DNA of 64,000 nucleotides from Scandinavium goeteborgense (GTDB lineage Bacteria; Pseudomonadota; Gammaproteobacteria; Enterobacterales; Enterobacteriaceae): contig NZ_CP054058.1 in the NCBI RefSeq assembly GCF_003935895.2, forward strand, positions 2,771,177 through 2,835,176, in the 5' to 3' direction. Positions 51,653-61,482 of this stretch are shown piece by piece. Every line of letters starts with the position of its first letter. Within the stretch, counting starts at the first letter, position 1. The notes beneath the pieces are model-generated. The model searched no databases. It worked only from the letters and a program-made list of their open reading frames with translations, and had not been told where the DNA came from. A program made the translations under genes and the position numbers.

Positions 51653-52138
51653 TTATTGCTTCACGGCGTTATCCGGTGCTTGTCGTTTGGCGCTGCGTGC
51701 CGCCAGCCACAGCCCGCTGTTTTTCATCGCGTAGCCAAATATCAATCCCACCAGCAGCGACGGTACCACCAGCTTCCAGTCGCCCTGCCCTGCAAACGTG
51801 GCGCAGGCCCCGATAAACGTGCCCGGCACAAACGACAGCAGCAGCTGTTTAGCTTGCAGGCACATCAGAAACGCAACCACACCGGTCATAACGTAGCCGA
51901 AGATTTCCAGATGCGGTGCCAGTGCGCTGCCGTGGATAATCACCAGCGCCCACCCCACCCCGCTCAACACGGTGGCGGTCGCAATGGCAAGGCCTTTCAG
52001 CCCACCTTGCGGACAGGCAAAGTAAGCGGTACAGCCGAGAAAACCCGCCCAACTGAGCAGGCCGAGAGACACGGCAACCCATCCCCAAAGTCCGGAGAGA
52101 ATGCCTGTTGTCAGTGCGAGAGAGAGGAGTATGTTCAT
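51653..52138 (-). CDS. ycdZ: DUF1097 inner-membrane protein YcdZ
   Basis: 161 residues with about five membrane segments, e.g. WGWVAVSLGLLSWAGFLGC and GVVAFLMCLQAKQLLLSFVP. Near-identical to E. coli YcdZ (163). Function unknown. ATG 52138 (MNILLSLALTTGIL) with GAGAGAGGAGT upstream. Confidence 0.92.
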   Translation of the reverse strand: MNILLSLALTTGILSGLWGWVAVSLGLLSWAGFLGCTAYFACPQGGLKGLAIATATVLSGVGWALVIIHGSALAPHLEIFGYVMTGVVAFLMCLQAKQLLLSFVPGTFIGACATFAGQGDWKLVVPSLLVGLIFGYAMKNSGLWLAARSAKRQAPDNAVKQ

Positions 52139-52241
52139 GCCGCGCATCATAACAGATGCGCGGTTTTCAGATGAGATCACGAGCACAAAATTTGCAACGT
52201 GCAGCGTACCGTTACATTTGCATTGTGATGTAAATCACATT

Positions 52242-52796
52242 TTACTGTTCGCCGCTTTCTTCGATCTCATCCCACATTGCGGAGATGGCTTCGCGAGTCA
52301 TGGTCGACTGCGTGCGCCAGAATGGCGTGGTGGCGTGCGCTTCGACTTTCCCGAGGAACGTGCCGACCCACGGCAGCAGATAGTCAGTGAACAGCGTATC
52401 GACTGCTTCACTTTCATCGTCTGCGGAGTTGTCTTCCAGCCAGGACGCCGCCAGCAGCAGCGTGCCGATATGGTCGGCAGGCGTGTCACTCAGCGGCATG
52501 CCGCGTGAAGACAGGAAGCTGCGCACTTCGGCCTCGGTAGCCCCTTCAACCCAGGCGCTACGGTACGGAGAAACGCTGCACTCGTCGCCAACAAACAGGA
52601 CGTTGTAGTCTGCGGAGATCTGCTGCATATCGCAGCTCTTTTGCAGGCGCTCCAGCAGCTCATCCTGCTCCAGCGGCCAGCTCGCCGCCAGTTTGCCATC
52701 ACGAATGAGGGTAAACAGCGGGACCAGCAGCGGGTCCTGCGGCTGGCGATAGTACAATGAGCCCAGAACGCGGCAGAGGATCGAAAACTCGTTCAT
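52242..52796 (-). CDS. ycdY: TorD-family chaperone YcdY
   Basis: Chaperone of the TorD/NarJ-like fold; in E. coli it aids zinc loading or activity of YcdX in swarming. 184 residues, mainly helical. Follows ycdX by 21 nt in the same operon, as in E. coli. Confidence 0.92.
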   Translation of the reverse strand: MNEFSILCRVLGSLYYRQPQDPLLVPLFTLIRDGKLAASWPLEQDELLERLQKSCDMQQISADYNVLFVGDECSVSPYRSAWVEGATEAEVRSFLSSRGMPLSDTPADHIGTLLLAASWLEDNSADDESEAVDTLFTDYLLPWVGTFLGKVEAHATTPFWRTQSTMTREAISAMWDEIEESGEQ

Positions 52797-52817
52797 TCAA
52801 TTATTCCATTCAGAGAA

Positions 52818-53555
52818 TTACAGTTCAGCAAATTCGGCTATCGGCGGCACGCCGCGCGCTTCGAGGAAATCCAGGAAACGGCGCGGGGTGACGTTGAGAA
52901 TACGGTCTTCCGGGAACTCGACGGCGTCCAGAATCTTACGGCATTCGGTAAAACACCCCAGGGTAAACGCGGTGTGGGAATCAGAACCTAACGCCACCCA
53001 GCCCCCGGCGTCACGCACCGCTGCGGCAACGGCCCGACAGTTATCCTCGCTGCCCGGACGGGATGAAACAAATGAGGAGTTGTTGATTTCCAGCGCGACA
53101 TGATGCTTCGCCGCCGCTTCTGCCACGGCCTTGATATCAATCGGGAACTTCGGGTTGCCTGGATGGCTAATCATATGGACATTGCCACTGGCGATAGCGG
53201 CAATCATCGCTTCGGTGTGCGTGGCTTTATCCTGCGGTGGGAAAACCGGCTCATGGAAACCGGCAATGATGAAATCCAGTGACGTCAGCATGGGGCCCGT
53301 GCAGTCGATTTCGCCCAGCGTGTTCTTAATGTTGGATTCGATCCCACGCAGGATACCGACGCCATCGACCATTCGCGGCCAGATGCGCATGTTCACGAAA
53401 TGCCAATAGTGCGGGGCATCGGCCATGTCTGGCCCGTGATCGGTAATGGCAAACAGTTTGATCCCTTTGCGTTTCGCTTCGGCGATATAGTCATGAAGGG
53501 TGCTGTAAGCGTGGGTGCTGGCGACGGTGTGCATATGCAGGTCAACAGGATACAT
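52818..53555 (-). CDS. ycdX: PHP-domain phosphatase YcdX
   Basis: Trinuclear-zinc phosphatase of the PHP family. 245 residues, as E. coli. Metal-binding motifs [14 protein letters not shown] near residues 5-18, ITDHGP near 37-42, EINNSS and GSDSHTA near 190-196 are present. Start at ATG 53555, with GAGGAGAATGTG upstream; the ORF is 11 codons longer but that part is unconserved. Confidence 0.95.
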   Translation of the reverse strand: MYPVDLHMHTVASTHAYSTLHDYIAEAKRKGIKLFAITDHGPDMADAPHYWHFVNMRIWPRMVDGVGILRGIESNIKNTLGEIDCTGPMLTSLDFIIAGFHEPVFPPQDKATHTEAMIAAIASGNVHMISHPGNPKFPIDIKAVAEAAAKHHVALEINNSSFVSSRPGSEDNCRAVAAAVRDAGGWVALGSDSHTAFTLGCFTECRKILDAVEFPEDRILNVTPRRFLDFLEARGVPPIAEFAEL

Positions 53556-53618
53556 CACATTCTCCTCTTTCTGTATAAGCCCAAGCATAGCAGGAATGGG
53601 CGGCCTTTATTAGCGAAA

Positions 53619-53638
53619 AACCCGGCATAGCCGGGTTC
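53619..53638 (-). terminator. Terminator after ghrA
   Basis: Stem aacccggc/gccgggtt followed by TTTTT on the minus strand, 3 nt past the ghrA stop. Confidence 0.85.
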
Positions 53639-53641
53639 AAC

Positions 53642-54580
53642 TCAGTATCCGCGGGCCCTGTCGACCTGCCCGGTGACCGTCTCTCCGCGCTCCAGACCGG
53701 TGATGGTTTTACCGATGTAGGCAATGGCTTCCTGCGGTCGGGTCACTGCGGCGATGTGCGGGGTCATGGCCACGCGAGGATGGCGCCACAGCGGGCTTTC
53801 TACCGGCAAGGGTTCACGACTGAAGACGTCGAGCATCGCGCCCTTCACCTTGCCGTTTTCCAGCGCACGCAGCAGTTCGTCTTCATTGACGTGCACGCCG
53901 CGCGCGAGGTTCAGCAGATAGCTCTGATCCTGCAACTGGTTGAGCAGCGCATGATTAATGATGCCGACCGTTTCCGCCGTGTTCGGCAGCAGGTTAATCA
54001 GCACGCGCGTTTCGCGCAGGAACTCGCCCATTTCACTTTCACCCGCGAAGCTCTGCACATTCGGCCACTCTTTACGGCTGCGACTCCAGACACGCACCGG
54101 GAATCCCCAGGCCAGCAGGCTTTCCGCCACTTTACTGCCGAGTACGCCAGCGCCCATGATGCCAATGGTAAACTCGTCCCGGGTAAATTCTGGCAGCGGC
54201 TCCCAGCGCGTCTCCTGCTTGAGCGCCTGATAATCATCAAAGCGACGGAACCAGTGCAGCACCTGGCTGACGGCGTATTCCTGCATCTGCAGGCCCATGC
54301 CGGTATCTTCGAGGCGGAACAGTGGAATAGAAAGCGGGAGCATCTCCGGATGTTCTCTCAACTTACTGAGGATGGAATCGACGCCTGCGCCCAGCGCAAA
54401 GACGGCTTTCAGCTCGCGGCCTTGCAGCATTTCTACCGGCGGGTGCCACACCAGCGCGTAATCGGCGGGCTCATTGTCTCCGCTCTTCCACTCACGTACG
54501 CGTGCGCCCGGCAGCTGTTTTTCCAGCGCGGCGATCCACCATTGGGTATCGAAGGTGGGATGGTAAAAAATAATCTCCAT
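53642..54580 (-). CDS. ghrA: Glyoxylate/hydroxypyruvate reductase A
   Basis: NADPH-dependent 2-hydroxyacid dehydrogenase reducing glyoxylate and hydroxypyruvate. 312 residues. Nucleotide motif [17 protein letters not shown] near 139-155, catalytic Arg in [11 protein letters not shown] near 227, Glu and His in [11 protein letters not shown] near 275. ATG 54580 with GGAGAGCAGT. Confidence 0.96.
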   Translation of the reverse strand: MEIIFYHPTFDTQWWIAALEKQLPGARVREWKSGDNEPADYALVWHPPVEMLQGRELKAVFALGAGVDSILSKLREHPEMLPLSIPLFRLEDTGMGLQMQEYAVSQVLHWFRRFDDYQALKQETRWEPLPEFTRDEFTIGIMGAGVLGSKVAESLLAWGFPVRVWSRSRKEWPNVQSFAGESEMGEFLRETRVLINLLPNTAETVGIINHALLNQLQDQSYLLNLARGVHVNEDELLRALENGKVKGAMLDVFSREPLPVESPLWRHPRVAMTPHIAAVTRPQEAIAYIGKTITGLERGETVTGQVDRARGY

Positions 54581-54785
54581 ACTGCTCTCCTTTATATAAT
54601 GCGCCATTCTTATACAGGTCTGCGGCGCGTCGATTTCGTGTTGTTTTATATTGGTTTGTCAGCATAGCAAATTTTTGCGGGCTGTCGGCGGAAAGGCGAA
54701 TGATGAGAAAAAAAGCGGATCGCGGTTAATCTGAAAGCAGGTTGGACGAAGTTTGTCTTATCGGACGTTTTTTTAAAAAAGTTGA

Positions 54786-54814
54786 TTGACGTAAGTTACG
54801 CTTTTCCCTACATT
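54786..54814 (+). promoter_or_regulatory. Promoter of the first tRNA-Ser
   Basis: TTGACG, 17-nt spacer, TACATT; ends 34 nt before the mature tRNA, with a GC-rich discriminator (gcgcccg) typical of stringent tRNA promoters. Confidence 0.85.
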
Positions 54815-54848
54815 AGCGCCCGTCCCAGCAGCGTTGGGACGACAATAT

Positions 54849-54936
54849 GGTGAGGTGTCCGAGTGGCTGAAGGAGCACGCCTGGAAAGTGTGTATACGGC
54901 AACGTATCGAGGGTTCGAACCCCTCTCTCACCGCCA
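54849..54936 (+). tRNA. serX: tRNA-Ser(GGA), copy 1
   Basis: 88 nt; acceptor GGTGAGG pairs with TCTCACC, encoded CCA, long variable arm (TGTATACGGCAACGTATCGA) typical of tRNA-Ser, anticodon loop CTGGAAAG giving GGA (codon UCC/UCU). Sits where E. coli has serX, downstream of ghrA. Confidence 0.95.
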
Positions 54937-54948
54937 TATTTTAAGAAG

Positions 54949-54977
54949 AGCTCGTACGAAAGTACGGGCTTTTTTTT
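54949..54977 (+). terminator. Terminator of tRNA-Ser copy 1
   Basis: Stem agctcgtac/gtacgggct (one G-T pair) with GAAA tetraloop and eight T residues. Identical to the second copy. Confidence 0.9.
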
Positions 54978-54985
54978 CGTCTGTT

Positions 54986-55009
54986 GCCCGGTGGCGCGGC
55001 TTACCGGGT
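54986..55009. repeat. REP-like unit
   Basis: gcccggtggcgcggcttaccgggt; related to the units at 34702, 55269 and 61483. Interrupted relative to the copy after the second tRNA. Confidence 0.6.
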
Positions 55010-55060
55010 CGACAAGACGCTCAATGCTTAACCTGTCGGATTAAATTCAAGAAAATATCC

Positions 55061-55089
55061 TTGACCGTTTTCATCCAACTCCCTATAGT
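55061..55089 (+). promoter_or_regulatory. Promoter of the second tRNA-Ser
   Basis: TTGACC, 17-nt spacer, TATAGT; different from the first copy's promoter, closer to consensus -10, with a GC-rich discriminator (gcgcccc). Confidence 0.85.
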
Positions 55090-55131
55090 AGCGCCCCGTT
55101 GCCCCCGAGAGGAAAGGCAGCGAAACAATAT

Positions 55132-55219
55132 GGTGAGGTGTCCGAGTGGCTGAAGGAGCACGCCTGGAAAGTGTGTATACGGCAACGTATCGAGGGTTCG
55201 AACCCCTCTCTCACCGCCA
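55132..55219 (+). tRNA. tRNA-Ser(GGA), copy 2
   Basis: Identical in all 88 nt to the first copy, 283 nt downstream. The identity extends from ACAATATGG before the tRNA through the terminator into the REP-like sequence; the promoters differ. A duplication. Confidence 0.95.
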
Positions 55220-55231
55220 TATTTTAAGAAG

Positions 55232-55260
55232 AGCTCGTACGAAAGTACGGGCTTTTTTTT
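55232..55260 (+). terminator. Terminator of tRNA-Ser copy 2
   Basis: Same stem, tetraloop and T-run as the first copy's terminator. Confidence 0.9.
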
Positions 55261-55268
55261 CGTCTGTT

Positions 55269-55294
55269 GCCCGGTGGCGCTACGCTTACCGGGC
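55269..55294. repeat. REP-like unit
   Basis: gcccggtggcgct/acgcttaccgggc followed by ctacaaaac. Also found at 34702, 54986 and 61483. Confidence 0.7.
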
Positions 55295-55357
55295 CTACAA
55301 AACCATAGGCACGGCAAACGAAGTGCCGCCGGGCATGAATTTAGACCCTAAAACAGC

Positions 55358-55380
55358 AAAGCCCGCATTTCGCGGGCTTT
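55358..55380 (-). terminator. Terminator after phoH
   Basis: Stem aaagcccgc/gcgggcttt with a short loop; U-tract on the minus strand is only moderate. Confidence 0.75.
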
Positions 55381-55398
55381 ATCTTCGGCAAATCAGAC

Positions 55399-56187
55399 TC
55401 AGTTGTAGGCGTGTAATGTTCGTTGGCAGAGCGCGGACCGCACGCAGTCGTCTTTGTTAAAGCGAACGATACCGACCATATCGTCCTCTTCAAAACGTGC
55501 CAGCGCATCGCTTAAACCGGACACCACACCCCGCGGAAGGTCACACTGGGTGATGTCGCCGTTAACGATAACCGTCACGTTTTCCCCGAGGCGCGTCAGG
55601 AACATCTTCATTTGCGCCGCGGTCACGTTCTGGGCCTCGTCCAGAATAACAACCGCGTTTTCAAATGTACGTCCGCGCATATAGGCGAACGGCGCGATCT
55701 CTACCTTGCCAATTTCCGGGCGCAGGCAGTATTGCATGAAGGACGCCCCCAGCCTTCTGACCAAAACGTCATAGACCGGGCGGAAATATGGGGCGAACTT
55801 CTCGGAAATATCTCCGGGTAAGAAGCCAAGATCTTCATCGGCCTGCAGAACCGGACGGGTGACGATTATCCTGTCTACATCCTTATGAACCAGGGCCTCT
55901 GCCGCTTTGGCTGCGCTGATCCAGGTCTTCCCACACCCTGCCTCGCCGGTGGCGAAAATCAGCTGTTTACTCTCGATAGCATTCAGGTAGTGCGCCTGAG
56001 CTTCATTGCGAGCTTCAATTGGAGAATGATCACGGCTGTCTCTCGCCATGCCAATTGCTTCTACGCCACTCATCTGCACAAGCGAGGTGACCGATTCTTC
56101 TTCACGTTGCTTATGACTGCGTGAATCCCGTCTCAGCACACGTTTTGCTTCGCGACGAGCTTTGATCACTGCTTTTTGTCTTCCCAT
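55399..56187 (-). CDS. phoH: PhoH-family phosphate starvation ATPase
   Basis: Cytoplasmic P-loop ATPase induced by phosphate starvation; role in RNA metabolism suspected. 262 residues from ATG 56187 (MGRQKAVIKARREAKRVLRR); the E. coli PhoH model with 354 has a longer N-terminus not continuous here. Walker A ATGEAGCGKTW near residues 86-96, Walker B VVILDEAQN near 187-195. Very basic N-terminus. CTCAAGGTGC lies upstream. Confidence 0.94.
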   Translation of the reverse strand: MGRQKAVIKARREAKRVLRRDSRSHKQREEESVTSLVQMSGVEAIGMARDSRDHSPIEARNEAQAHYLNAIESKQLIFATGEAGCGKTWISAAKAAEALVHKDVDRIIVTRPVLQADEDLGFLPGDISEKFAPYFRPVYDVLVRRLGASFMQYCLRPEIGKVEIAPFAYMRGRTFENAVVILDEAQNVTAAQMKMFLTRLGENVTVIVNGDITQCDLPRGVVSGLSDALARFEEDDMVGIVRFNKDDCVRSALCQRTLHAYN

Positions 56188-56730
56188 GGATAGCACCTTG
56201 AGTTGTTGGTCAACATTACACGTGCCCGTTTCGGCACGATTATGCGCACTAACGTCTGAGGTTTGGCTTCCTTTTAAGCCATTGCTTGCCGGTTGATCGG
56301 ACGTGATGACGCGACTACGCGCATCACATCGGGTGATTCATGAGTTGTTGTCGAAGAGGGAAATTCAGTGGTGAAGAAATCGCTGCCGGAGGTGAGGCCT
56401 CCGCGCTGTTTGGTGCGGTTAATTTTACCTTTATGTCCAGAACAGGACCCTACCATTCGCGATCTCCTAAGTGGCTACTTTCACTCACTGCCGGGAACTA
56501 CCGCTGTTGTAATAAGTACATCATGAATTAGCATAAATGCAACATATTTTTTACTTCAGAGCAACCATACAACGTTCTGCCCGAACATCATCATCATCTG
56601 ACAAAAATATTACAGAAATATATCAATGACCTGCCAATACAAAAAAATGATGATTTGGGAAAGCGAGAATACAGGAAGGGATAAAATTGTTAGCAGAGTA
56701 ACCATCCTGCCCTCACGGGCAGGACAATCA
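56188..56730 (-). other. efeB-phoH gap
   Basis: 543 nt between minus-strand efeB and phoH. Contains the small ORF at 56274-56456, the phoH promoter (no PHO box seen) and a hairpin (tcctgccc/gggcagga, 56704-56725) just past efeB that lacks a T-run. Plus-strand ORFs here are not credible. Confidence 0.5.
56274..56456 (-). CDS. Unassigned 60-residue ORF upstream of phoH
   Basis: Not recognised. ATG 56456 has an excellent Shine-Dalgarno (TAGGAGATCGCGA, AGGAG with 7-nt spacing). Basic N-terminal part (HKGKINRTKQRGG), polar middle, ends RVVASSRPINRQAMA; no signal peptide or membrane segment. It ends 86 nt before phoH on the same strand, so it could be a leader ORF or a small gene. Codon use is compatible with coding, but length is too short to be sure. 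Confidence 0.4.
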   Translation of the reverse strand: MVGSCSGHKGKINRTKQRGGLTSGSDFFTTEFPSSTTTHESPDVMRVVASSRPINRQAMA

Positions 56731-58014
56731 TCAGGCTTCCAGCAACGATTGTGCGAGGTAGCCCGTTCGTTCTTTTACGCCAGGCAGGACGAAGAAATAC
56801 CCGCCGCCGATAGGCTTGATGTACTCTTCCAGCGCTTCGCCATTGAGCCGCTTCTGCACGGTCAGGAACCCTTTCTCCAGGTCGTGCTGATAGCAAACGA
56901 ACAGCAGGCCCATCTCCAGCTGGCCGGAGTGGGTCACGCCGAGTGAGTAGCTGTAACCACGACGCATCATCAGGTTGGATTCGGTTTCCGGCGTACGCGG
57001 GTTGGCCAGACGAATATGGCTGTCGAGCGCAATAACATCGCCGTCAGGGTCTTTCGCGTAATCCGGCACATCGTGCTCGTGCTGCATCCCCAACGGCGCG
57101 CCGGAATGCTTATCACGCCCAAAAATGGTCTGCTGCTCTTTCAGCGGCGTACGGTCCCAGAACTCAACATGGAAGGCGATGACCCGCACCGCCTGATAGG
57201 AGCCGCCGGTTGCCCACGCGGGTTCGCCCTGCCCGTCAGTGACCCACACGATGTTATCCATCAGCGTCGCGTCGTGGCTATCCGGGTTGGCGGTACCATC
57301 CTTAAAGCCCAGCAGGTTCACTGGTGTCTCTTTGCCTTTACTGCGCGCGGCGTGGTCAGAGATAAACCCTTCCCGCTTCCAGCGCACGCTCAGCAAATCC
57401 GGTGAATGCTTGATGATGTCCCGCAGGGCGTGAATAACCGTGTCCTGGGTGTTGGCGCAGATTTGCAGCAGCAGGTCGCCGTGGCACAGGGCCGCATCCA
57501 GCGAATCGTTCGGGAAACGCGTCATGCGCTGCAGTTTTTTCGGCGCGTGTGCCGCCAGCCCGTAGCGCTCGTCAAACAGCGATTGGCCAACGGAAACGGT
57601 GATAGTCAGGTTATCTGGTGCGATATAGGCCCCGAGTATCCCGGAATCCATTGGCGGTAACCGCGGGTTCGGCGTATCGGGCGCGGGCCCGCCGGTAGTG
57701 AGGAAGGTTATCCGGTCGGTCAGCAGTTTGAACAGGCGCGTCAGGTCCGCTTTATCGCTCGCCAGCACGTCAAACGCCACCAGCATCATCGATGCCTGCT
57801 GAGGGGTCAGGACGCCCGCCTGATGCAATCCGTGGAACGGCTGGGTTTCCATGCGTGCATCCGGAGACAACGTCCCCGGCGCACTTTGCGGTTTTGCCGC
57901 ATGGGCGACCGGGCAACCCCCGGTCAGCGCCAGCGCGCCTCCCAGCGCGCCGATATTTTTCAATAAGCGACGACGTGACGGCTCGGTCACGTCGTGCGAT
58001 TTGCTCTGTGCCAT
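56731..58014 (-). CDS. efeB: Heme-containing peroxidase/deferrochelatase EfeB
   Basis: Periplasmic DyP-type peroxidase of the EfeUOB iron system; may oxidise Fe2+ or act on heme. 427 residues. Twin-arginine signal ([20 protein letters not shown]) implies folded, cofactor-loaded export. The DyP GXXDG motif is GFKDGTANP near residue 237; the proximal His lies in the C-terminal half. Last gene of efeUOB, 6 nt after efeO. Confidence 0.95.
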   Translation of the reverse strand: MAQSKSHDVTEPSRRRLLKNIGALGGALALTGGCPVAHAAKPQSAPGTLSPDARMETQPFHGLHQAGVLTPQQASMMLVAFDVLASDKADLTRLFKLLTDRITFLTTGGPAPDTPNPRLPPMDSGILGAYIAPDNLTITVSVGQSLFDERYGLAAHAPKKLQRMTRFPNDSLDAALCHGDLLLQICANTQDTVIHALRDIIKHSPDLLSVRWKREGFISDHAARSKGKETPVNLLGFKDGTANPDSHDATLMDNIVWVTDGQGEPAWATGGSYQAVRVIAFHVEFWDRTPLKEQQTIFGRDKHSGAPLGMQHEHDVPDYAKDPDGDVIALDSHIRLANPRTPETESNLMMRRGYSYSLGVTHSGQLEMGLLFVCYQHDLEKGFLTVQKRLNGEALEEYIKPIGGGYFFVLPGVKERTGYLAQSLLEA

Positions 58015-58020
58015 AACGCT

Positions 58021-59148
58021 TTAGTCCAGTCCGAGGATCCCACGCAGCTGCGCTAAATCTTCTGCCAGCGTCGTTACCGGCCCTTTCAGCGCATTGCGGT
58101 CAGCGTCAGTCAACTTATCGTAAGTCTCGTAGCCGTCTTTGGTTTTGTACTTCGCCAGTATGGTGTCAACTTTCTTGAAGTTGGCATCCACTTTGGCCAG
58201 CAGCGCGCTGTTTTCTTTCTGCAACTGAGGACGCAGCAGATCGACAATTTTCTGGGCGCCATCGACGTTCGCCTGGAAATCCCACAGGTCGGTATGGCTG
58301 TAACGGTCTTCTTCACCGCTGATTTTGCTGGCCGCGACTTCTTCAATCAGACCGGCAGCACCGCCCACCACTTTTGACGGCGGGAAGGCCAGTTCGCTGA
58401 TGCGTTTCTGCAGTTCCTGCACGTCGCTATTCAGCTGAGTCGCGTAGTGCTCCATGCCTTTGGTGGAGTTGTCAGCAAACAGCGCTTTTTCCAGACGGTG
58501 GAAACCGGTGAATTTAGGATCTTCCGCTTTCTTCTCGTAGTCGTCTTCACGGGCATCGATGCTGCCGTCAAGGTCAGAGAACAGTTCTGCAATCGGTTCG
58601 ATACGCTCGTAGTACTGACGCGTCGGGGCGTACAGCGCTTTGGCTTTCTCGACATCGCCCGCTTTCACCGCGTCGGTAAAGGCCTGAGTCCCTTTCACCA
58701 GCTCGGCGGTTTGCGCCATCACGTAGGTTTTATAGTCAGCAATCGCATCGCCCAGGCTCAGCACGGCGTTGGCTTTCGCCGCATCCGCAGTGGCTTCACC
58801 TTTGACAATCAGCGTGCCTTTCGGGTTGGTCAGCAGGCCACAGGTCATTTGATAACGGCCCGGCTGCAGGTTGGCGGTCATTTTCTGGGTGAAGCCCGGC
58901 GCAATGTTTTCACGCTCTTCAATCACCATCACCCCTTTGAGGATTTCCCACTCCAGCGCTTTCTGGCTGTGGTTCTGAATGATGAACTGAGTTTTGCCAG
59001 AGTTTACGGTGATGTTCATCGGCTCACACTGTTTGTCGGTGACCGTGACCTTTACCTGCGGAATATCGGCGGCCTGCGCAGCGAACGCAGAAGAGAACAG
59101 CGCAGCGATGCCCAGCTGCAGCGCACTACGGCGGAAATTAATCGTCAT
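58021..59148 (-). CDS. efeO: Iron uptake periplasmic protein EfeO
   Basis: Periplasmic iron-binding partner of EfeU. 375 residues (the E. coli length). Signal peptide ends AFAAQA; an N-terminal cupredoxin-like domain (about 30-120) precedes an M75 peptidase-like helical domain with the HXXE motif HRLEKALF near 225. Lies 57 nt after efeU and 6 nt before efeB. Confidence 0.95.
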   Translation of the reverse strand: MTINFRRSALQLGIAALFSSAFAAQAADIPQVKVTVTDKQCEPMNITVNSGKTQFIIQNHSQKALEWEILKGVMVIEERENIAPGFTQKMTANLQPGRYQMTCGLLTNPKGTLIVKGEATADAAKANAVLSLGDAIADYKTYVMAQTAELVKGTQAFTDAVKAGDVEKAKALYAPTRQYYERIEPIAELFSDLDGSIDAREDDYEKKAEDPKFTGFHRLEKALFADNSTKGMEHYATQLNSDVQELQKRISELAFPPSKVVGGAAGLIEEVAASKISGEEDRYSHTDLWDFQANVDGAQKIVDLLRPQLQKENSALLAKVDANFKKVDTILAKYKTKDGYETYDKLTDADRNALKGPVTTLAEDLAQLRGILGLD

Positions 59149-59205
59149 GACCCATCCCTTTCAATAAGTATGTTGTAACTAATAGTCAATCATTACTGTC
59201 GCTGA

Positions 59206-60036
59206 TTACGCCGTACGAGAAGGACTCGTTGAGGCCCGTGGCGGCATGGAAAACAGCACCAGCGCCGGGATCAGATAGATAAAGTACACCGCCACTTCGC
59301 TGACGCTTGGCGCTTCCTGATAGCCGAAAATACCTTCCAGCAGGGTGCCAAACAGCGTGTGGGTAGAAAGCGTGTTGCTGAAATTAAACGCCACGTTCTG
59401 GAAGTGATTCCACAGCCCTGCTTCATGGAAGGCGCGGATCGCACCGGCGGCAAGCCCTGCGGCCACCAGCAATATAAACAGGCTGGTCCACTTGAAGAAC
59501 GCGCCGAGATTAAGGCGAATGCCGCCCCAGTAAATCAGGAACCCAAGCACCACTGCGGTCGCCAGACCGAGCATGGCGCCAAGCGGCGGCCAAATGCCGA
59601 GATCTTGCTGGAACGCGGCCAGCAGGAAGAACACCGATTCCAGCCCTTCACGCGCCACGGCGAAAAAGACCATCAGGATCAGCGCCCAACCGTGGTTATT
59701 GCCCTTTTGCAGCGCGTTATCCACCGCCTCTTCCAGCTGTTTCTTCACGTTGCGCGACACTTTGCGCATCCAGAACACCATCCAGGTCAGGATGAACACC
59801 GCGATAACCGCCACGATGCCTTCAAACATTTCCTGCTCTTTCTGCGGAAATTCACCGGTGGTTTCGTTAATGAAAATGCCCAGCCCCAGGCACAGCGCGG
59901 CGGCGAGAAACACGCCAATCCACATGACGCCAATCCAGCGTCCTCGCTGCGTGCGTTTCAGATAGCTGGCAATCAGGCTGACAATCAGCGCCGCTTCCAG
60001 CCCTTCGCGTAACATAATGAGAAATGGAACAAACAT
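59206..60036 (-). CDS. efeU: Ferrous iron permease EfeU, intact
   Basis: Inner-membrane Fe2+ permease of the Ftr1/OFeT family. 276 residues, about seven membrane segments. Both REXXE iron-binding motifs are present: LREGLEAALI near residue 8 and AREGLESVFF near 130. Not frameshifted, unlike E. coli K-12. First gene of efeUOB. Confidence 0.96.
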   Translation of the reverse strand: MFVPFLIMLREGLEAALIVSLIASYLKRTQRGRWIGVMWIGVFLAAALCLGLGIFINETTGEFPQKEQEMFEGIVAVIAVFILTWMVFWMRKVSRNVKKQLEEAVDNALQKGNNHGWALILMVFFAVAREGLESVFFLLAAFQQDLGIWPPLGAMLGLATAVVLGFLIYWGGIRLNLGAFFKWTSLFILLVAAGLAAGAIRAFHEAGLWNHFQNVAFNFSNTLSTHTLFGTLLEGIFGYQEAPSVSEVAVYFIYLIPALVLFSMPPRASTSPSRTA

Positions 60037-60095
60037 GCCTGAAACCCTTCAGTGTGAACCGCAGTCAATCGATGCAAAGTTTCGTAAATATGATT

Positions 60096-60114
60096 GATAG
60101 TGATTATCATTACG
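60096..60114 (-). promoter_or_regulatory. Fur-box-like site upstream of efeU
   Basis: GATAGTGATTATCATTACG matches the 19-bp Fur consensus GATAATGATAATCATTATC at 15 positions, 60 nt upstream of efeU. Iron repression is expected; CpxR control known in E. coli was not tested. Confidence 0.8.
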
Positions 60115-60287
60115 CCACAAAGAAACACAAGTGAAATGTTCGGATAATGATGTCAGGTTGTAAAAGATTGCGAGCGTCATCGTTATCGTGCGAAGCAATT
60201 TGTCTAAGCTTATTAACAGGTAATCGTTTACGCTGCCGCTGCGCTGTGGCTAAATATGCCTCCCGTTGACCTGTAAACAAAAATGAA

Positions 60288-61472
60288 ATGACCAATATTC
60301 TTCACTTCTTGCTGGCGCTGGTGGTTATCCTTGCCCTTGCCTGGCTGGTCAGTTTTGACCGCAAAACCATCCGTATTCGTTATATTGCGCAGCTCATTAT
60401 TATTGAAATTGCGCTGGCGTTCTTTTTCCTGCACGCCGAAAGCGGTTTAGTGCTGATTAAATCGGTTTCGGGCGTATTTGAATCGCTGCTGAAATTCTCC
60501 GCAGAGGGCAGCAATTTTGTCTTCGGTGGCATGAGCGATAAAGGCCTGGCGTTTATCTTCTTAGGCGTGCTGTGTCCGATTATCTTTATTTCCGCGCTGA
60601 TCGGCATTCTGCAACACTGGCGTATTCTGCCGATTTTCATTCGCGTGATAGGCACCCTGCTGTCGAAAGTGAATGGCATGGGCAAGCTGGAATCGTTTAA
60701 CGCCGTGAGTTCAATCATCCTTGGACAGTCGGAAAACTTCATTGCTTACAAAGGCGTGCTGTCCGACCTCTCCTCTCGTCGCCTGTTCACCATGGCCGCC
60801 ACGGCGATGTCGACGGTGTCGCTGTCGATTGTTGGCGCCTACATGACCATGCTCGATGCGAAATATGTAGTCGCGGCGCTGATCCTGAATATGTTCAGCA
60901 CCTTTATTATTCTGTCGGTGATTAACCCGACGCGACCGGATGCCGAAGCGGAGATTAAGCTCGAAAAGTTGCACGAATCGCAGAGTTTCTTTGAGATGCT
61001 CGGGGAATATATTCTCGCTGGTTTTAAAGTGGCGATGATTATTCTGGCGATGCTGATAGGTTTTATTGCGTTGATTAGCGCGGTGAACGCCCTGTTCTCG
61101 ACGGTGTTTGGTCTGAGCTTCCAGCAGATCCTCGGTTACGTTTTCTATCCGCTGGCGTGGCTAATTGGTATTCCGCTGAGCGATGCGCTGAACGCGGGCA
61201 GCATCATGGCGACTAAACTGGTGGCGAATGAGTTTGTCGCGATGATTGAGCTGCAAAAAATTGCCGCACAGATGACGCCGCGCGGGCTTGGCATTCTGTC
61301 GGTGTTCCTGGTGTCGTTCGCGAACTTTGCCTCTATCGGCATCGTGGCGGGGGCGATTAAAGGTCTGAACGAGAAACAAGGCAATGCGGTTTCACGCTTT
61401 GGTCTGCGTCTGGTGTACGGCGCGACGCTGGTGAGTTTGCTGTCAGCGAGTTTTGCCGGGTTGTTCCTGTAA
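60288..61472 (+). CDS. Concentrative nucleoside transporter, NupC/NupX family
   Basis: Proton- or sodium-coupled nucleoside importer in the inner membrane. 394 residues, about nine or ten membrane segments. CNT hallmarks EGSNFVFGG near residues 73-81 and GQSENF near 146-151, as well as the [16 protein letters not shown] core. It resembles NupC/YeiJ/YeiM but I cannot say which. Divergent from efeUOB and absent at this place in E. coli; probably species- or genus-specific gain. Confidence 0.9.
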   Translation: MTNILHFLLALVVILALAWLVSFDRKTIRIRYIAQLIIIEIALAFFFLHAESGLVLIKSVSGVFESLLKFSAEGSNFVFGGMSDKGLAFIFLGVLCPIIFISALIGILQHWRILPIFIRVIGTLLSKVNGMGKLESFNAVSSIILGQSENFIAYKGVLSDLSSRRLFTMAATAMSTVSLSIVGAYMTMLDAKYVVAALILNMFSTFIILSVINPTRPDAEAEIKLEKLHESQSFFEMLGEYILAGFKVAMIILAMLIGFIALISAVNALFSTVFGLSFQQILGYVFYPLAWLIGIPLSDALNAGSIMATKLVANEFVAMIELQKIAAQMTPRGLGILSVFLVSFANFASIGIVAGAIKGLNEKQGNAVSRFGLRLVYGATLVSLLSASFAGLFL

Positions 61473-61482
61473 GCGTGTAAAC

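Noticed and set aside
53756..54667. 303-residue plus-strand ORF opposite ghrA
   Set aside because: Antisense shadow of a well-conserved enzyme gene.
54863..55460. ORFs of about 100 residues running through the tRNA-Ser genes
   Set aside because: They translate the tRNA and its terminator; identical N-termini come from the tRNA duplication.
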